Assembly: GCA_030867875.1 (NCBI GenBank)
Contig: JAOWCC010001501.1
Location: forward strand, 16,025,524-16,089,523
Length of the DNA stretch: 64,000 nt
Direction of reading: 5' to 3'
Origin: Actinernus sp. WN-2022
Taxonomy: Eukaryota > Cnidaria > Anthozoa > Actiniaria > Actinernidae
Shown here in pieces: positions 28,401-38,100 of the stretch. Numbering within the stretch: position 1 is the stretch's first letter; every line of letters begins with the position of its first letter. Both the position numbers and the translations under genes were made by a program. Below the pieces are notes generated by a model. The model ran no database searches and was not told the origin of the DNA. It worked only from the letters and a program-made list of their open reading frames with translations.

Positions 28401-31400
28401 GGAGGCCTTTCTAGCCTCGCTTTCATGTTTTCCTGCATTAGAAATGCTCATAGCTCAGCAGCAATTCTTCGCATTGCTCTAAAACTCAAGACAATTACTA
28501 GTTTTAATGTGATCTTTCATGTGGTAGCATTGGTTTCCCTCCACAGATTTATCTTCCAAATTATGCAAATTAGGAGGAGGATGGAGGCGGCCATTATGAA
28601 AGTCGTGTATATGGGCTCCTGCTTTTGTGTGTATTCTAATTACTGAGTAGAAAAGGGTTCCAAAGATTTACAAGATTGTAGACTGGTACCTAGTTTACCC
28701 AGCGCCGGATTAAAAAAATAATTAATGCCGGTAAACGAACCTGACGAACTGCATAGCTGATTCAACTGACGTCCTTTTGGTATTCGCTTTTTGAACTTTT
28801 TAAAACAATATAGGCTGGCTATTTCTTTTGCGTGCTGTATACTCAGTGGCATGACTAGAGGTGGGTATTTAGTTTAATTTCTAGTGCTACAGATACCTAG
28901 CGAGAGCAGCAAAACAAAGACATCGCCGTAAATAAAAGAAATGAATATTTTTGGTGAGACGGCAAACATTGTTAAAGTTAGAGTTAATACATATTACAGT
29001 GCGACTACTGAAAGCGTAGCCTGCGTTGCGGCTCTGGAGTATCGGAGCGCAGCGAGGGGAGATTAGTGGGATTGGGGCGAGAGAGAAAAGAGAGGGGGGA
29101 CGGGGTGGGGAGGAGATGAAGATAGAGCCTGCCTGCAACCCATGGTTATTTTGATATCCACCCACTAATTAAAATGCATGCTTATTAGTAAGTCATTCGA
29201 CTGATTATCCAATCATCATGCGGCGGAAGTGAAAACCATGTCTAATATCTGTCAAACTCACGCGTGGAATCTCAAGGAATCTCAATTCGAGCGTAAAATT
29301 CAAAACAAAAAATATACGAACTTGGATGTGAAGACAGGGCCGGCCTAAACCCAAACCTATAAATGTCAACGACTTTTGCAGGATATGTAATGTTTGTTTT
29401 AAGGTAGCGTTTGGTAATTCAAATATTTCCACGGCGAGAATCTGTTCAAGCCTTCAGAAAGAAAACAGTCGAGGCTTAATTCTAGCCTGAGGAAGGAAGA
29501 TTCGAAATGCAGTAGAGAACTACACCTTTTGCAGGATAAAGATAACTAAGATAAAGAGAACTCGTTGCCGCTGAATATAAAGTCGCCATCAAATCAGAAA
29601 AGAACTAACACCAGAACGAAGTCTGCCAAAAGAAGTCGGCTAAAAACCATCCACGCAGCGTTACAAAATCATCAAAGCAGCTCATATTTTCGGAAGCACA
29701 AGCCTGTTCCTCGAACACACCGATCCATGTTTCAACCGTGTGCGAATTTAATACAAGCAAGATGATTATGGAGTTCCGATGCAGGATTCTTCAGCTCATC
29801 GCAAAATTCGCTCTCATTACTTCTTCTGCAAAATTAAACAGCAATTTGAAGTTGCATTTCTACAGGTAGTTCCTCGGGTTTTAGGTTTTAAAGTTCGGCA
29901 GCAGGATAACGTAAGGGAACTTAACTGGTTCAATTGATCTTTCACAATACTAGACAAAGGAGCAATAACCAAAACAACAACCCGGCCATCATTTTCGACG
30001 TCTTTATAACACTTGGAATAATGCTTGGAATATCCTACTTTTTCCAAACCCAGTTGGGATTACAGCTAGAACATCTCTTCCAGACAAATATCTCTAATAG
30101 CCTTGCTCCTGTTCTTTCTTTAAATTAATCGCCGAGGGGATTCTTGTTATGTTTGTCACCATATTAATTGTTTTCTGCTCTTATCGCATTCCATGCATGA
30201 ATAAAATTTAATGATCTCTGTCAATCACGCATTTTAGCCAATAGCAATACGCGGCCTTCTGATGCCGAGAGTTATCAAAATAACCATGGGTTGCCGGCAG
30301 GCTCTTTCTCCTCTCCTCCCCACCCCCTCCTCCCTCTTTTGTATTATTCATTAATTTATCCTTTCCTTACGTATGGCCTACTTCTGTGGGGTAACACTTA
30401 CAAATCAACTCTAAAACATATCATAACCCAGCAGAAAAAGGCCTTGCGTATCATTACTTTTTCTAAACCAGATAAACACTCGGACCCTCTCTTTTATCAG
30501 CTTGAAATTCTCAAGTTAATTGATCTTGTTTCTTTCCATAATCTAATTTTTATGTACCAGTTCCATCATGATTTGTTACCCAAGGCTTTCGACAATTTTT
30601 TTGAGTCAGTATCATCCAAACACCAATATAACACTAGACTTGCTTCAAAATCATCATATTATATTAAATCAGTAAGAACTAATTATGGAAAGTTCAATGT
30701 CCACTTTTCTGCAGTACTTCTATGGAATAACATCGACGAACATCTTAAAACACTCCCTCCAAAATCGTTTAAGTCACAGATTAAATCTCACTTCATCCAA
30801 GCATATGATATAAATTAGACTTTCCTTATACAGCCTGTTTTTCAATCACCAATTCTAAATGTTTCAAGCTGGTGCCTTCTCTAAATGTCATTTTGTTTTT
30901 TGGTCTATGTTGTTTTTGCTTAATTTATTATTTATATTTATTACTGTCAATTTAGTGTGTCAGACTTTATTGCCAACCCATACTTTGTTTAAAATCCTCA
31001 TGTAGCCACTCAGCTTGTTTAGCTTTTTAGTTATTCTGAGTGGCTTTTTACCTTCCTGTTTTTTCCCATCAAATTGTAACTTTTTTAATTTAAATCTTGG
31101 TAATAAAGCTTGCTTGTTGTTGTTGTTATTTCTCGCCTCAATCGCCCTTATCTCCGCTCGCTGCTCCGATACTCCAGAGCCGCAACGCAGGCTAGTTATA
31201 CATTAGCATTCTCTATTTAGAACATACTAATAAGGTATATTGTTTTCTTTTGTTTCAAGGCCTTATTAGTATTTTCGATATAGAGAATACTAATGTATAA
31301 CCTCTAACGTACTAATGAGAAATGACTATAGGTTTTTACTTGGCTTTTGGTAAAATAAAATTGACATTAAATCCTATGTTATCACTTTTACTCCCAAAAA

Positions 31401-34400
31401 TTATAAAGTCTCAAAACTAGTAACTAACAAATACAGCGTAGCTCGTAAAATGTATGCTAGAAAACCACATTTGCCGTTTCCTGTGATTTTGTCAGCCAGA
31501 TCTATCAGACCTGTCAGTCATCCAGTTTTTTTAAATACGCTTCCCGTATAATAACAAATTTTGCTAGTCATAAGCCAGCCATTTTTACTACATTTATAAG
31601 GCTTTAAATAATTCTAGCTGGTGCCTGCAAAAGTATTGGTCTTCATATTCCGAAATCTGCTTCTCTATCAAAGTGAGTCTGTCGTTCCCGAGGAAGGAAG
31701 ATTCGAAATGCTGTAGAGAACTACACCTTTGTTCGAGAAGGTTTGCAGGATAAAGATAACTAAGATAAAGATAACTCGTTGCCGCTGAATATGAAGTCGC
31801 CACCAAATCAGTAAAGAACACTGCCGACCACAATAACACCGGAGCGAAGTTCTGCCAAAAGAAGCGCTAAAAATCATCCACGCAGCGTTACGAAATCATC
31901 AAAGCAACTAGTGTTTTCCAAACACAGTTGGGATTACAGCTAGAACATCTCTTCCAGACAAAATATCTCTAATAGCCTTGCTCCTGTTCTTTATTTAAAT
32001 TCATCGCTGAGAGAATTCTTGTTACATGTATGTTTGTCGCCATATACAGATTGGTTTCTGCTCTTATCGCATTCATGCATGAATAAAACATAATGATTTC
32101 TGTCAATCACGCATTTTAGCCAATAGCAATACGCGGCCTTCTGAGGCCGAGAGTTATCAAAATAACCATGGGTTGCCGGCAGGCTCTATCTTCATCTCCT
32201 CCTCACCCCGTCCCCCCTCTCTTTTTTCTCTCGCCCCAATCCCGCTAATCTCCGCTCCGACTCCAGAGCCGCAACGCAGGCTACTGAAAGCGGGGCCACT
32301 TAGACAACGAGAACCAATCACATTGTAGAACGAAAACAAACAAGAGCCCATCTGGGCTTTCACTCGGGCCACATGAGATTGAAGATGAAATACACTTTCA
32401 TTTGAAATCCTCTTAGTAATAACCAAAGGGAATGAATTATTAGCTGAATTTAGCAGTCTTTAGGAGTGGCCGGCAGCGCGGTGACATTCATTCTATATAT
32501 ATGTAATTTAATATTTTTGTTTTTCTCGTAGTTGACCTTTTACTGTAAACACTTCTTATTCATGTAACGCACGCTTACAATGCCCATTTACACTACACCG
32601 AATTTTTGGCACGGCTCGGATAAAATTGGTACGCGTACCAAAAAAATAGTTCGGCTCGGATAAATTTAGCAGTGTAAATGGTTTGCCGCGCCTAATTTTA
32701 CCCGTGCCGAACCAACAATTTTACCCGTGCCTGGCCCTTCTAAATAGGTAGTCCGAGCACGGGTAAAATTGGTTCGGGTACCAAAATATGGGTTCGGCTC
32801 GGATAAAATTCGTAGTGTAAACGATCACCCGGACCAAACGCGATGTTATTCTATGGACTTCGATCGTATTGGCAAGCGGTCACACTCAGAAGTTTACGAT
32901 TCAAGATGGCGGACAAATGCAGTCACAGCCAATGCCAAGAAAATGTGCGGCCATGCTTGGAAAGAAAGCGATGTTGGAGAACTTCTCAAAATAATGAAAG
33001 AAGAAACCATGAAATGAACCCTTGAAAACGCAAAAATACCGAAGGAGGAGAGATTAGCGTAGCCACAAACCTAATGAACAATCAGAGTCCCGTTTTCTTT
33101 CGGCCCTGGTTTCGCTAACGCCTTTTCATACCTTTATCAAGTCCAGAGCTTACGTTGATGCTGTTGGCAATAAGGCTTCCAAACTTTCTTTATCCGCCAT
33201 CTTGGATGGACGAACAACGCATGCGTTCTGAAGTAAATAATCAGTACCAAAATTTCGGCACCCGTACCAAATGGTTATTTGGTACGGCAAAAAAATGATA
33301 GTGTAAACGAGGAGCGAACCCATTTGTTTGGTACCCGTACCAATTTTATCCAGGCCGTGCCAAAAATTCGGTGTAGTGTAAATGGGCCTCAAGTCTGCTG
33401 TTCTGCAGGTTCCGAGTACTAATAGATGAGTGTCTCAAATGTATGTTTATATTTGTCCCATATTATAAGTTGTATCCTGTCCACCTGTGATGGAGCTATC
33501 ACTATATTTCTCTACTGTTCTTTCTACCCTGTGGCTCTTTATCGCAGCTCGCTGATCGCGTCCATATTGGTATTTGTTGGATTAAAGACTATTAACTGAA
33601 ATGCCTTTTACCCTCATTCCCAAAACTGCAGTCTGCAGTCATTATATTACAGAACTATAAAGGGAACTGTTGGAAGCCTTTAATTTCTCGAACCAAAACC
33701 TCGGCCGTGAGAGGATTCTTGTTTAAGTTTACCTTCAGAGTTGAATATTGCTTGGGTCATCTTAATACTTAGAATTTCTGTCTGGCTTCGTGTTGGCGAG
33801 TGACAGTGTTGCTCTCACAGTTCAGGAGTTCAGATGTCTTCAGATTTCGATAGAGGCCGAGAGAACCCATAACTGCTCAACCACAGTATATATATATATT
33901 TGCTAGTAAATCGCTATATTTCGCTATAAATCAGCTATTCAGTATACCTGTATAGTATAACATACACCGGTCTCGATACGAGATCGGTAAACCAGCCAAA
34001 AACACGGTCAACGATCACGGTGTTTGCGCTGGTATGTACTATGACCGACAGTTAAATGAAATGTGTCATAAAACTTACGAAACGTACTTCAAACTAGCCT
34101 GTGTACAGCCGTCCGTCTCAAGATGGCGACTAGACTGGAGAGAAAGCTATTAGCGCCACGAAGTGCGCGCACACAATTAATACAATTAATTTTGTTGCAC
34201 CGAACAAAAAAACGGCCTGCAAAGTTTAAACTCGGGCCTGCCACAGGCAGCCCGAGTAATAATGTCAACTTTGAGTTAGTTGAAATGCTATTGTGTTGTA
34301 CTCGACAATAATTTGCTCAAATAACCGAAGTTGGAATGCTTTGTTTTCGTTCTGCAATGTGATTGGTTCTCGTTGTCTAAGTGGCCGCGCTTTCAGTGAG

Positions 34401-37400
34401 TCGCACTGTAAGTTGTTAATTATTTAAAGAAATATGTTCGATATTAGTAACCTCTCGCATGCAGTAGGACAACTCCCGTAAATGGACGCTAAATTTCATC
34501 ATCGACAGAAGAACCCACTATTTACTCGAAGCTCAGCTTACGACTGGTTTAAAATTCATTCGTCTTAAAACAATTGCAATAATTAATAATTCTGAATATG
34601 ATTGGGGTATATTCAAGAGAGCTAAAAATGATGTTAATATGGCTATAAAACAAACAAAGAATGAGTATTTTAACACAATTATTCATAGTCATATTGGAGA
34701 CATCAAGAAAACCTGGAATACTTTAAACAAAATGCTGTCACGAAAATCAAAGTCAACCAGCATCAATCAACTTGATATTAATGGGCAAATATATACAGAT
34801 AAAACTGAAATTGCAAATTGTATGAATGAGCACTTTTGTTCACTAGGATCACGTCTTGCTAACAGTATACCACCATCACAAGTACAACCAGAAAACTATT
34901 TGCATTATAGTGAAGCAAGATTTAGATTTCCACATATAAATTGCAGCCAAGTGAAGAACATTATTTTGAAACTTTCCTCCAATAAATCTTGTGGTATTGA
35001 TAAAATTTCAGCAAAATTAATCAGATTAGCCTGTCCAGTCATATTAACTTCTTTAACAAAGTTGTTTAATGAATCTCTCAGAACTGGAATTTTTCCTGAC
35101 GACTGGAAAGTTGCTAAAGTATCACCAATTTATAAATCTGACTCAAAATCTAATCCAGAAAATTATAGACCTATTTCTGTCCTATCAGTTATAAGTAAGA
35201 TTATAGAAAGGTTGACATATGATGCCCTTTACAAATATTTAGTAGACAATAATCTCTTAAATAAATTCCAATCAGGGTTTAGGTCATTGCATTCAACATG
35301 TACTGCTCTCTTACAAGCCACTAACAGATGGTTACAGAATATGGATGGAGGTCTTTTGAATGGTGTGCTTTTCGTTGACTTAAAAAAAGCCTTTGATACT
35401 GTTGATCACACAATTTTGTTGAGAAAATTAGAGTGTTATGGTATCAGAGGAGAGGAACTAATTTGGTTTAAATCTTACCTCTCCAATCGATCACAGTATT
35501 GTTATGTTAATGGTATTTTATCAGACAACAAACCCATATCTTGTGGAGTACCACAAGGATCGATTTTAGGCCCTCTTCTCTTTTTGATATACATAAATGA
35601 TTTTCCTGATTCTTTAACACACTGTACTCCAGGTATGTTTGCAGATGACACATATATAACTACTGCAGATACTGATATCAAACAGATAGAAAAGCATATT
35701 TTTGAGGATTTAAAACAAACTGAAAAATGGCTAATTGCCAATAAGTTAAGTTTCAATGACACTAAGACTAAATATATGGTAATAGGTTCAGCAAATAGAT
35801 TAAAACAGCTTGCTCCTAATCCGTCACCAAACTTCTATGGTCTACCTATTGAAAGGGTACAGGAATTTAAACTTCTTGGTGTATATTTAGACGAAAGTTT
35901 GTCCTTTAAAGCACACATTAAACATGTGATTGGCAAAGTATCAACTGGTTTGAAAATGTTATATCGTACAAGACAATATGTAGACGATAGAAGTGTATTA
36001 CTTTGTGTATATCATTCCCTTATTGAGCCATATTTTGACTATTGCAGCACTGTTTGGGGAGGTTGTTGTAAGGGTCTAAAGGAAAAACTCCAAAAGCTTC
36101 AAAATAGAGCTGGGAGGATTATTACTAAATCTGATTATACTGTGCGCTCTCATTTAATACGAGAACAATTAGATTGGCTTCCACTAGACGAAAGAAGATT
36201 AAAAACAGAATCAGTTATGATGTATAAATCTCTTAACGGTCATGGGCCAAACTACCTAAGGGAATTGTTCTCTTATTCTGGAGAGCGTCACAGTTATAAT
36301 CTTCGAGACTCTACCACAAACCTTAGTTTACCAGCCCCTAAAACAAATTTTGGTAAACGTGCATTTGCTTACAGTGGAGCAGCATGTTGGAACAATTTAC
36401 CTCAAACACTAAAGCAGAGTGAAACATTGATGATTTTTAAACGTAGATTTAGTGATGTAGCTTTTAATAGTATTATTTAGGCTTAGCATTTAGGTTAAAA
36501 TAATTATTTCAAGTATTTAGTAGTTATAATTAGATTTATTAGTATTTATGACAGCTATTCTTGTATTTTTAAGACTTTTGTATTGGACACGGCTCGTGTG
36601 AAAACCAACCCTGTTGATGACGATTACCGTGTATAAATAAAGATCATTCATTCATGCAGGCTAAATTCCGCCGACCACTTGGCCGGTTGTAACGCTTCAC
36701 TAGCACTGTATTGTGTAGTCTCCTTCGCAGCCGTTGTGTCGTCACGCAACGGGGGTAGGGGCATTTGATCGCCTAATACGACGATGGGGTGGGGCATTTG
36801 AACAACATTTTTGGGCCGGGGGACGGGAATTTGAACAATCCAAACTCCAAATATTCAAATTCCCGGGGATTGCCCGGAGATTGCCCGGAGAGGGGAGGGG
36901 GGGGGGGTGTTGATGTTTCGATTTGATCGATACCGCAGTACCACGCGATGTGCATTAGATTACCGTCAATCATACAATGGTTCAGGGGGTTGCCACCCCC
37001 CCCCCCCCCTCCCCATGGGTATTTAGTCTTGTACTTACCTCTCTGTCTGGTCAGTTGTCTTTCTACCTCTCAATCCCCTCCCCCCTTTTCACAAAATCCT
37101 GGATTCGCAAAATGTAGTTTGTTTTATTTTTGAGACAGGAGCCCATTCTGGCTTGGGAGGTTAACAAAACACTTCAGGGCTGTCACCCCCAGGAAGCAGT
37201 GGGATTTGTTTCCCCTCGGCTCCACCTCTACGGGGAACTGTATCAAAACGGCTGGGTACAACTTATTTTATGTAGGGGGGTATGTAGGTGGAAAGGTTTG
37301 ACTGATAGCCTTCCTTCATTTTCGCTCACGAGTCAATGTATGGGATACTGAAGAACAATATATTAAATACAATTCTCGCTTTTCTAGGAGGGGGACTTTG

Positions 37401-38099
37401 GGGGGTTCTCAATACCGCAACAAATATCCGAAAACACCGCATCACTCAGTCGATACATTATTACCGAGGAACCGAACTATCTCTACGAAGTTTTGCATAT
37501 CTGTTCTCTCTGCATGAACTACCAGACGTCGCGGTTGGTTACTTTCGAAACTATGCTTGATTGAATTACCCTGGTTGGCATGACCTCGTGTCAATCAATG
37601 GTTAACGATTATTATGCAAACCAAACAACTGCACTTTCATCGCGTAGCTAGCATTGATAACGTGGTAAAATGTTCGGCTTAACTGCAGAGAGACTTGGAA
37701 TAAATTTAGTCACTGCGTACCGCGTAGCCAGCCTTTTTTCCAGTAACGATTTCAATGTGGCAGGATATTCTGCAGTTCTAATACAGACAAGGGTATTTTG
37801 CAGTTACTCCAAATGTTTTCCATTACAACTCAAAGTGTATAAAATCAAAGCCGGTATTCCGGGCCTTACCTGTGGAATCCTTCTGGAGTGGCTCGAAGGC
37901 TTAAGGTGCCATCTTTATTCACCATTACTTGATAAGCATTATCGGGATCGGCAGTGTACATCATGCTTCGGGTTTCACGAACAACAAATTCATACTCGCA
38001 CACCGCTTTCGTACATACTTTGGTTGAAACCAGCGGTGTAAGAGAGAGCAAGACTACCATTGCGATAGAAACCACACTCACTAACGACGTAGCGTTCAT
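10200..38099 (-). CDS. Laccase-like multicopper oxidase, 10 exons assembled, 3' end missing
   Basis: Seen: ten minus-strand exons with GT/AG borders join in phase: 37870-38099, 24249-24372, 22783-22911, 20883-20992, 19441-19580, 17942-18110, 15520-15853, 13107-13466, 11272-11485 and 10200-10438, 683 codons in all. The protein begins with a hydrophobic signal peptide ([10 protein letters not shown]). It carries HWHG (exon 3), HWYHSH (exon 4), HPVHIHGH (exon 8) and [12 protein letters not shown] (exon 10), the ligands of the type 1 and the type 2/3 copper centres; the final Met is the usual axial position. Known: such enzymes oxidise phenols, amines or metal ions with O2 and reduce it to water, usually outside the cell. 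Inferred: secreted or surface oxidase with three cupredoxin domains; the substrate cannot be told from sequence. No stop follows exon 10 before its donor, so at least one more exon lies below 10200 or outside the window. Confidence 0.93.
10789..10946. repeat. Hairpin MITE fragment
   Basis: ACTCTTTTCACCTGGTGG and its complement enclose about 95 bp. It lies in oxidase intron 9. Confidence 0.75.
10947..11083. repeat. Near-perfect hairpin in oxidase intron 9
   Basis: AGACCTTTCTCGCATTCGAT pairs with its complement; the stem goes on through CACCAAGTCGAGAT. It abuts the hairpin at 10789-10946. Confidence 0.8.
11272..11485 (-). CDS. Multicopper oxidase exon 9
   Basis: It encodes [17 protein letters not shown] and, near its end, [21 protein letters not shown], the strand before the last copper motif. 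Acceptor CTTTCACAG, donor GTATGT; it leaves one base, and exon 10 completes the Gly codon. Confidence 0.95.
11865..12615. mobile_element. Foldback element with tandem arms
   Basis: Three tandem copies of about 95 bp (GTTGTCGTCCGCGGAGGCAA, GCGCGCACTCATTGG) on the left face one inverted copy near 12545-12610. The inner arms with GACAATTTTGTGTTGAACAA are also inverted. Confidence 0.75.
13107..13466 (-). CDS. Multicopper oxidase exon 8 (HPVHIHGH copper motif)
   Basis: 120 codons, phase 0 at both ends. It contains [15 protein letters not shown], which binds the type 1 and the trinuclear copper centres in domain 3. An upstream cluster of Cys residues ([12 protein letters not shown]) could form disulfides, as expected of a secreted protein. 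Confidence 0.96.
13800..14345. repeat. Degenerate tandem repeat, about 230-bp unit
   Basis: GGGCCCAGGTTTTATTGAGT occurs at about 13921 and 14158, with matching flanks such as TCGAAGCCTGATTCGCGTTA; a third diverged unit follows. Lies in oxidase intron 7. Confidence 0.7.
14465..15294. mobile_element. Foldback MITE in oxidase intron 7
   Basis: About 240-bp inverted arms start ATAGACCAGTTCGCGGTAAA and include GTGCAAACATGGCGCGAAAT; the centre is about 300 bp. No coding frame. Confidence 0.85.
15520..15853 (-). CDS. Multicopper oxidase exon 7
   Basis: It encodes [16 protein letters not shown] and later NPGRYWIRG, the core of cupredoxin domain 2 and its edge. Acceptor TTATCGCAG, donor GTACAT. With the two carried bases it makes exactly 112 codons and ends in phase 0. 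Confidence 0.94.
17942..18110 (-). CDS. Multicopper oxidase exon 6
   Basis: It encodes an Asn/Gly-rich loop (NGKGRHGNN) and then [17 protein letters not shown], a conserved domain 2 strand of laccase-like proteins. Donor GTGAGA; phase 1 in, phase 2 out. Confidence 0.94.
18731..19113. mobile_element. MITE with TACCCTGGTCCC ends, oxidase intron 5
   Basis: TACCCTGGTCCCAGAGGCTT pairs with GTCTGGGACCAGGGTA. Inner arms with GAGCCGCGAAGCGG and AGAAGGGAAGAGAGAAG are also inverted. Confidence 0.85.
19441..19580 (-). CDS. Multicopper oxidase exon 5
   Basis: Acceptor CACACAG, donor GTAAGG within a frame that stays open beyond it. It encodes a [16 protein letters not shown] segment, equal to the start of domain 2 in laccase-like enzymes. 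Phase 2 in and phase 1 out match both neighbours, which supports the borders. Confidence 0.87.
20883..20992 (-). CDS. Multicopper oxidase exon 4 (HWYHSH copper motif)
   Basis: Acceptor TTCGCAG, donor GTAAGC. It encodes [18 protein letters not shown] followed by [10 protein letters not shown], the second copper motif and the end of cupredoxin domain 1. The exon ends in phase 2 and the next exon completes an Arg codon. Confidence 0.95.
21148..21262. repeat. Tandem repeat, 27-28-bp unit
   Basis: Four units of TTGTCGGCTAGTGTCAGT plus TGTCAGTGC. Confidence 0.9.
21355..21485 (+). mobile_element. tRNA-derived SINE fragment
   Basis: CTCACCGCTGCGGTCCCGGG then B-box GGTTCGATTCCC, then the GAGGGTTTTTCTCCC tail. 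The A-box side is lost. Confidence 0.65.
22040..22130 (-). mobile_element. tRNA-like SINE head, another family
   Basis: Minus strand has A-box TAGCTCGGTTGGTAGAG and B-box GGTTCGAATCCC, but only about nine bases between them and the T arm, so no anticodon arm fits; not a tRNA gene. Confidence 0.65.
22612..22781 (-). mobile_element. tRNA-derived SINE at the donor of oxidase exon 3
   Basis: On the minus strand it starts AGCCGGGGTGGCGCAGTGGT, carries B-box GGTTCGATTTCC and ends in the GTTTTTCTCCGGATTC tail. It has the same sense as the gene and touches the exon 3 splice donor. Confidence 0.8.
22783..22911 (-). CDS. Multicopper oxidase exon 3 (HWHG copper motif)
   Basis: 43 codons, phase 0 at both ends. 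It contains [18 protein letters not shown], the first His-X-His copper motif with the conserved WMDG. The donor is GTAAGC, and a tRNA-derived SINE starts inside this donor signal, so its later bases seem to come from the SINE. Confidence 0.95.
23774..24196. mobile_element. MITE, family with 48766-49232 (copy 1)
   Basis: Inverted arms contain GGGATCGTTACTGGGGACAG. The right arm ends CTAAAGTGGCCCAT; the left arm is a little shorter. Confidence 0.8.
24249..24372 (-). CDS. Multicopper oxidase exon 2 (start of cupredoxin domain 1)
   Basis: Acceptor CCGATTCAG and donor GTTAGT. The encoded stretch includes [16 protein letters not shown], the typical opening strand of a multicopper oxidase first domain. 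It enters in phase 2 from exon 1 and leaves in phase 0. About 13.5 kb of intron, full of transposons, separates it from exon 1. Confidence 0.93.
25320..25400 (-). mobile_element. Possible Penelope-like element end
   Basis: Minus strand has CTCTGACGAAGGGCTAGCGA followed by TCGAAACGTCAGC. I remember this block from ends of Penelope-like elements; part of it resembles a hammerhead core. No reverse transcriptase nearby belongs to it. Confidence 0.4.
25580..25675 (-). mobile_element. tRNA-derived SINE fragment
   Basis: Minus strand GGAGCCGTGGGGTGGTACAG with B-box GGTTCGATCCC. Confidence 0.55.
25795..27845 (+). mobile_element. Degenerate CR1-like LINE
   Basis: Broken reverse transcriptase reading frames include [33 protein letters not shown] (the usual PQGS block is altered) and the active-site block KYVDDTT. 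Several frameshifts and stops make it inactive. It ends in an (ATCT)n tract at 27815-27845, a CR1-like tail. It lies just outside exon 2 in intron 1 of the oxidase gene, in antisense. Confidence 0.85.
28194..28610. mobile_element. MITE with ATACACGACTTTCATAATGG ends
   Basis: Inverted ends of about 38 bp around an AT-rich centre. A related, left-truncated copy lies at 6640-7032. Confidence 0.85.
29017..32283. mobile_element. Mutator-like composite element with 9-bp target duplication
   Basis: Terminal repeats TAGCCTGCGTTGCGGCTCTG and the complement. CTGAAAGCG at 29008-29016 is repeated at 32284-32292. Inside, 29480-30300 and 31690-32220 are direct copies (both hold CGAGGAAGGAAGATTCGAAA-like sequence), and a third terminal repeat ends at 31194. 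A LINE lies in the first copy. A 9-bp duplication is usual for Mutator-like elements; no transposase seen. Confidence 0.72.
30341..31127 (+). mobile_element. 5'-truncated LINE fragment (C-terminal RT region)
   Basis: Frame 30341-30818 encodes the end of a LINE reverse transcriptase protein ([19 protein letters not shown], later [18 protein letters not shown]). It ends in a (TTG)n tract. The interrupted C/T-rich sequence on both sides can be rejoined by comparison with the uninterrupted copy at 32200-32240. Confidence 0.85.
32582..33387. mobile_element. Non-autonomous DNA transposon, about 0.8 kb
   Basis: Ends GCCCATTTACACTACACCGA and its complement at 33368-33387, with further repeats of GGCTCGGATAAAATT inside. 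It is nested in the element at 28997-34408. No transposase frame. Confidence 0.75.
34499..37590. repeat. Segmental duplication copy A (oxidase 5' flank), split by a LINE
   Basis: 34499-34562 plus 36653-37590 match 38105-39420 in order, including TTTACTCGAAG, the CATTCTGGCTTG and GGGCTGTCACCC blocks, and GAACCGAACTATCTCTACGA. The LINE at 34563-36652 interrupts it. It lies within intron 1 of the gene whose upstream flank it copies. Confidence 0.88.
34563..36652 (+). mobile_element. 5'-truncated CR1-like LINE with intact RT frame
   Basis: The frame through 36480 gives 613 aa from the first Met. RT blocks: [36 protein letters not shown] and the active site MFADDT; the C-terminal domain ends [12 protein letters not shown]. 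The endonuclease domain is missing through 5' truncation. The 3' end is a short (CATT)n tract at the junction. Compared with the empty site at 38185, it entered AATTCAT/GCAG. An open frame this long suggests a young insertion. Confidence 0.92.
37870..38099 (-). CDS. Multicopper oxidase exon 1 (start codon, signal peptide)
   Basis: The frame opens further upstream, but I chose the ATG at 38097-38099 because a classic signal peptide follows at once: a short polar N-terminus, a hydrophobic core (about residues 5-23), then Cys-rich mature sequence ([12 protein letters not shown]). The exon ends CAC AG before GTAAGG, phase 2. It lies beside a duplicated flank (copy B, starting near 38101), so the duplicated DNA is the gene's 5' flank. 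Confidence 0.88.
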
Positions 38100-38100
38100 C

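Larger units (their letters stand above)
28997..34408. mobile_element. DNA transposon with CAGTGCGACT terminal repeats, filled with nested insertions
   Basis: Left end CAGTGCGACTACTGAAAGCG and right end its complement (GCGCTTTCAGTGAGTCGCACTG), flanked by TA on both sides. After removing the insert at 29017-32283, the left terminal repeat continues as GGCCACTTAGACAACGAGAA, which matches the right end. No transposase frame seen; non-autonomous or decayed. Confidence 0.7.

Noticed and set aside
32769..33025. Small plus-strand frames as a gene
   Set aside because: They lie inside a non-autonomous transposon and show no transposase feature.
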